Shown one piece after another: positions 62,501-64,000 of a DNA stretch of 64,000 bases (the stretch's first letter is position 1; every line of letters starts with the position of its first letter). The stretch spans positions 3,224,001-3,288,000 of the forward strand of contig CAVZRC010000003.1 of NCBI GenBank assembly GCA_963777695.1. The letters run 5' to 3'. The notes below the pieces were generated by a model. The model was not told the DNA's origin, did not search any database, and saw only the letters and a list, made by a program, of their open reading frames with translations. The position numbers and the translations under genes are program-made. The stretch comes from CAVZRC01 sp963777695. Its GTDB lineage: Bacteria > Planctomycetota > Planctomycetia > Isosphaerales > Isosphaeraceae.

Positions 62501-63721
62501 CTGCGGGATTGACGCGGACCGGCCGGGCCGGATCGTGGCAATGGGAAATTATGATCATGCCTATCGTGGCGACTGGAGAGCGGACTTTCAGCGTGGGGCC
62601 GCTGGACGATGCGCGTTTCGTCGCGGTCAGCCCGGACGGGCAATGGTTGGCGACCGGCAGTCATGAGGCCGGCGGCGCTCAGGTCTGGCGGATCGCCGAC
62701 GCGATGAAGGTGGCCGAGCTGCCCATCGAGGGGGCACCAGGGTCGCCTTCAGCCCCGATGCGAAATGGCTGATGACGCAGCGCCACCGTGCCGGCTCTGG
62801 ACCGCGGGCACCTGGCGCGAGGCGCGGAAATCGGCGGCTCTGGTCTCTGCTTCTCCCCCGACGGCCGTCTGGTGGCCGTCGATCGGACGCGGCAGGGTCA
62901 TTCGCCTGGTGAGAGTCCGGAACGGGCCGCACGCTCGCCAGGCTGGAAAGCCCCGACCTCTGCGCCGTGCAGTGCGCGATCTTCAGCCCCGACGGGTCGC
63001 GCCTGGTGGTGACCACTCACGATGGCCCGGCCGTGCATGTCTGGGACCTGCGGGCCATCCGCCGGCACCTTGCCAGAATGGGCCTCGACTGGGACGCGCC
63101 GGCGTATTCCGACGACGACCCGGCCAGCCCCGCGTTGCTCCCATTTCCCCCACTCAAGGTCGATTACGGCCCGCTCCCGCTGACCGGGGACATTGTGCCC
63201 AAGCTTTTCGAGGATCTGATTGCGGACCTTGAGGCCACACTGGCGCGGAAACCCGAGCAACCCGGCGTTCGAGGACCGGTTGGCACTCTTCAGCAATGGC
63301 CTGGCCTGGAATCTGGCAACCGGGTCCGGATCGAACCGTGACCCGGAGCGGGCACTGGCCCTGGCCCGAACGCGCCGTCGAACTCGGCCCGAAGGATAGC
63401 CTCTACCTCAACACGCTGGGCGTGAGCCTGTATCGCACGGGCCGTTACACCAAGGCCGTCGCGACCCTGGAGCTCAGCCTGGCCGCCGGCCACGGCCAGT
63501 TCGACGCCTTCGACCTCTTCTTCCTGTCCATGGCGCACCACAGGCTGGGACATCATACGGAAGCCCTCTCCTGCAAAGACCGTGCTGTCCATTGGTTGGG
63601 GGGACAGAAAAACCTCGACGCACACTACATTAAAGAGCTGTCCGCCTTCCGCGTCGAAGCCGAGGCGGTCCTGGCAGAATCCCCTGGCGATCTCCCCGCG
63701 AACGTCTTCGCGGAGGAATAG
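59584..63721 (+). pseudogene. Ser/Thr kinase-WD40-TPR gene with many frameshifts
   Basis: GTG 59584 (VSDPNLSIDRDLCELLAEEFVE). The family can be followed through at least eight frame changes: HPELAEEIRDLFPALVMIE-like, GRGGMGVVYEAVQESMGRHV, YYAMQFIQGHGLDAILDDL, HRDIKPSNLLLDAIG, VTDFGLAKVEGSD, MAPERFDGWS, RKLDPKIPRDLETIVLKAI, a short membrane helix, WD40 blades (ATVAWSPDGATLATACED, FVAVSPDGQWLATGS, CAIFSPDGSRLVVTTHD) and a TPR tail (LNTLGVSLYRTGRYTKAV) ending in TAG at 63721. Breaks occur about every 300-500 bp, far denser than in the rest of the window. Probably a decaying duplicate of an ECF-kinase operon. Confidence 0.75.
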
Positions 63722-64000
63722 CCGGGGCCGCGACAGCGACGACCGTTCACGGTCTGCGCCCGCACGGACATGGACCACGGACAACCTCTCCGGTTTCTCT
63801 CGCCCGGGAGTCCGCCGCGTGGACGCCATGTCCGACGGCGGTGTCCGTCTTTCTCCGAAATCTTTCCCCACGCCGGTGGCCTGCGCCCGTCAACGCGCAG
63901 TCTCATTAATAGCGGAAGCAGGGAAAGGCCATCGGGGGCATGCGGCTCGATCCGCCGAGTCGTCGCGGGACGGTTGGCCCGGCACGATCGCCGATTGCGA
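63722..64000. other. Downstream of the kinase remnant, no supported gene
   Basis: I see no ORF with family character and no clear terminator up to the window end. Confidence 0.4.

Overview
The window looks like a planctomycete chromosome, most likely Isosphaeraceae-like. That is inference, from GC-rich sequence, a giant cell-surface protein opening with the planctomycete extracellular-domain motif (VMEDRTLLS), Ser/Thr kinases fused to TPR, WD40 or leucine-rich modules, ECF sigma factors paired with kinases or carrying membrane-anchored C-terminal extensions, and a PEP-CTERM protein. In about 64 kb there are five kinase genes plus one collapsed kinase remnant, and five ECF sigma genes.

Layout. 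1-16.7 kb (minus strand): an LRR-type kinase running off the left edge, a ~3,180-codon beta-helix/FG-GAP surface protein, a TPR kinase, and a kinase-WD40 gene reduced to its two ends. 16.9-25.4 kb (minus): a dihydrofolate-reductase-like protein, a secreted serine hydrolase, and a six-gene same-strand run of two cytochromes P460, a DUF417/RclC-like membrane protein, an OprP-type porin, RidA and an RclA-like flavoprotein. 25.6-29.7 kb (plus): an ECF sigma factor and a TPR kinase. 29.7-32.6 kb: a lipoprotein, a Crp/Fnr tail fragment, a degenerate tRNA-Pro 3' end, a MazF/PemK toxin-antitoxin pair and small repeats, which reads as an accessory segment. 32.6-37.5 kb (minus): an ECF sigma and kinase-WD40 operon. 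38.2-44.3 kb: metabolic genes (pterin dehydratase, panB, a membrane glycosyltransferase, a CBS protein, malQ, an alpha/beta hydrolase). 44.7-51.6 kb: a seven-repeat beta-rich protein whose 5' end is cut by an IS66-family element, then a PEP-CTERM protein. 51.7-57.9 kb: two tandem paralogous ECF sigma factors with a transmembrane segment and large beta-sandwich extensions. 58.2-63.7 kb: tRNA-Glu(CTC), an ABC-ATPase remnant, and a badly broken ECF plus kinase-WD40-TPR pair.

How the genes fit together. Most of the window is signalling (ECF sigma factors and STPKs) and surface or secreted proteins. The most coherent functional unit is the P460-P460-RclC-porin-RidA-RclA run, whose members suggest, by family, an oxidant (reactive chlorine/nitrogen) response; this combination is an inference.

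Caution on sequence state. Many recognisable genes are broken by apparent single-base frameshifts, one of them at a C6 run, and two are broken by in-frame TGA codons. The lesions are sparse up to ~57 kb and dense at 58.5-63.3 kb. Some may be assembly errors and some real decay. For broken genes I give the whole span and the approximate break points.
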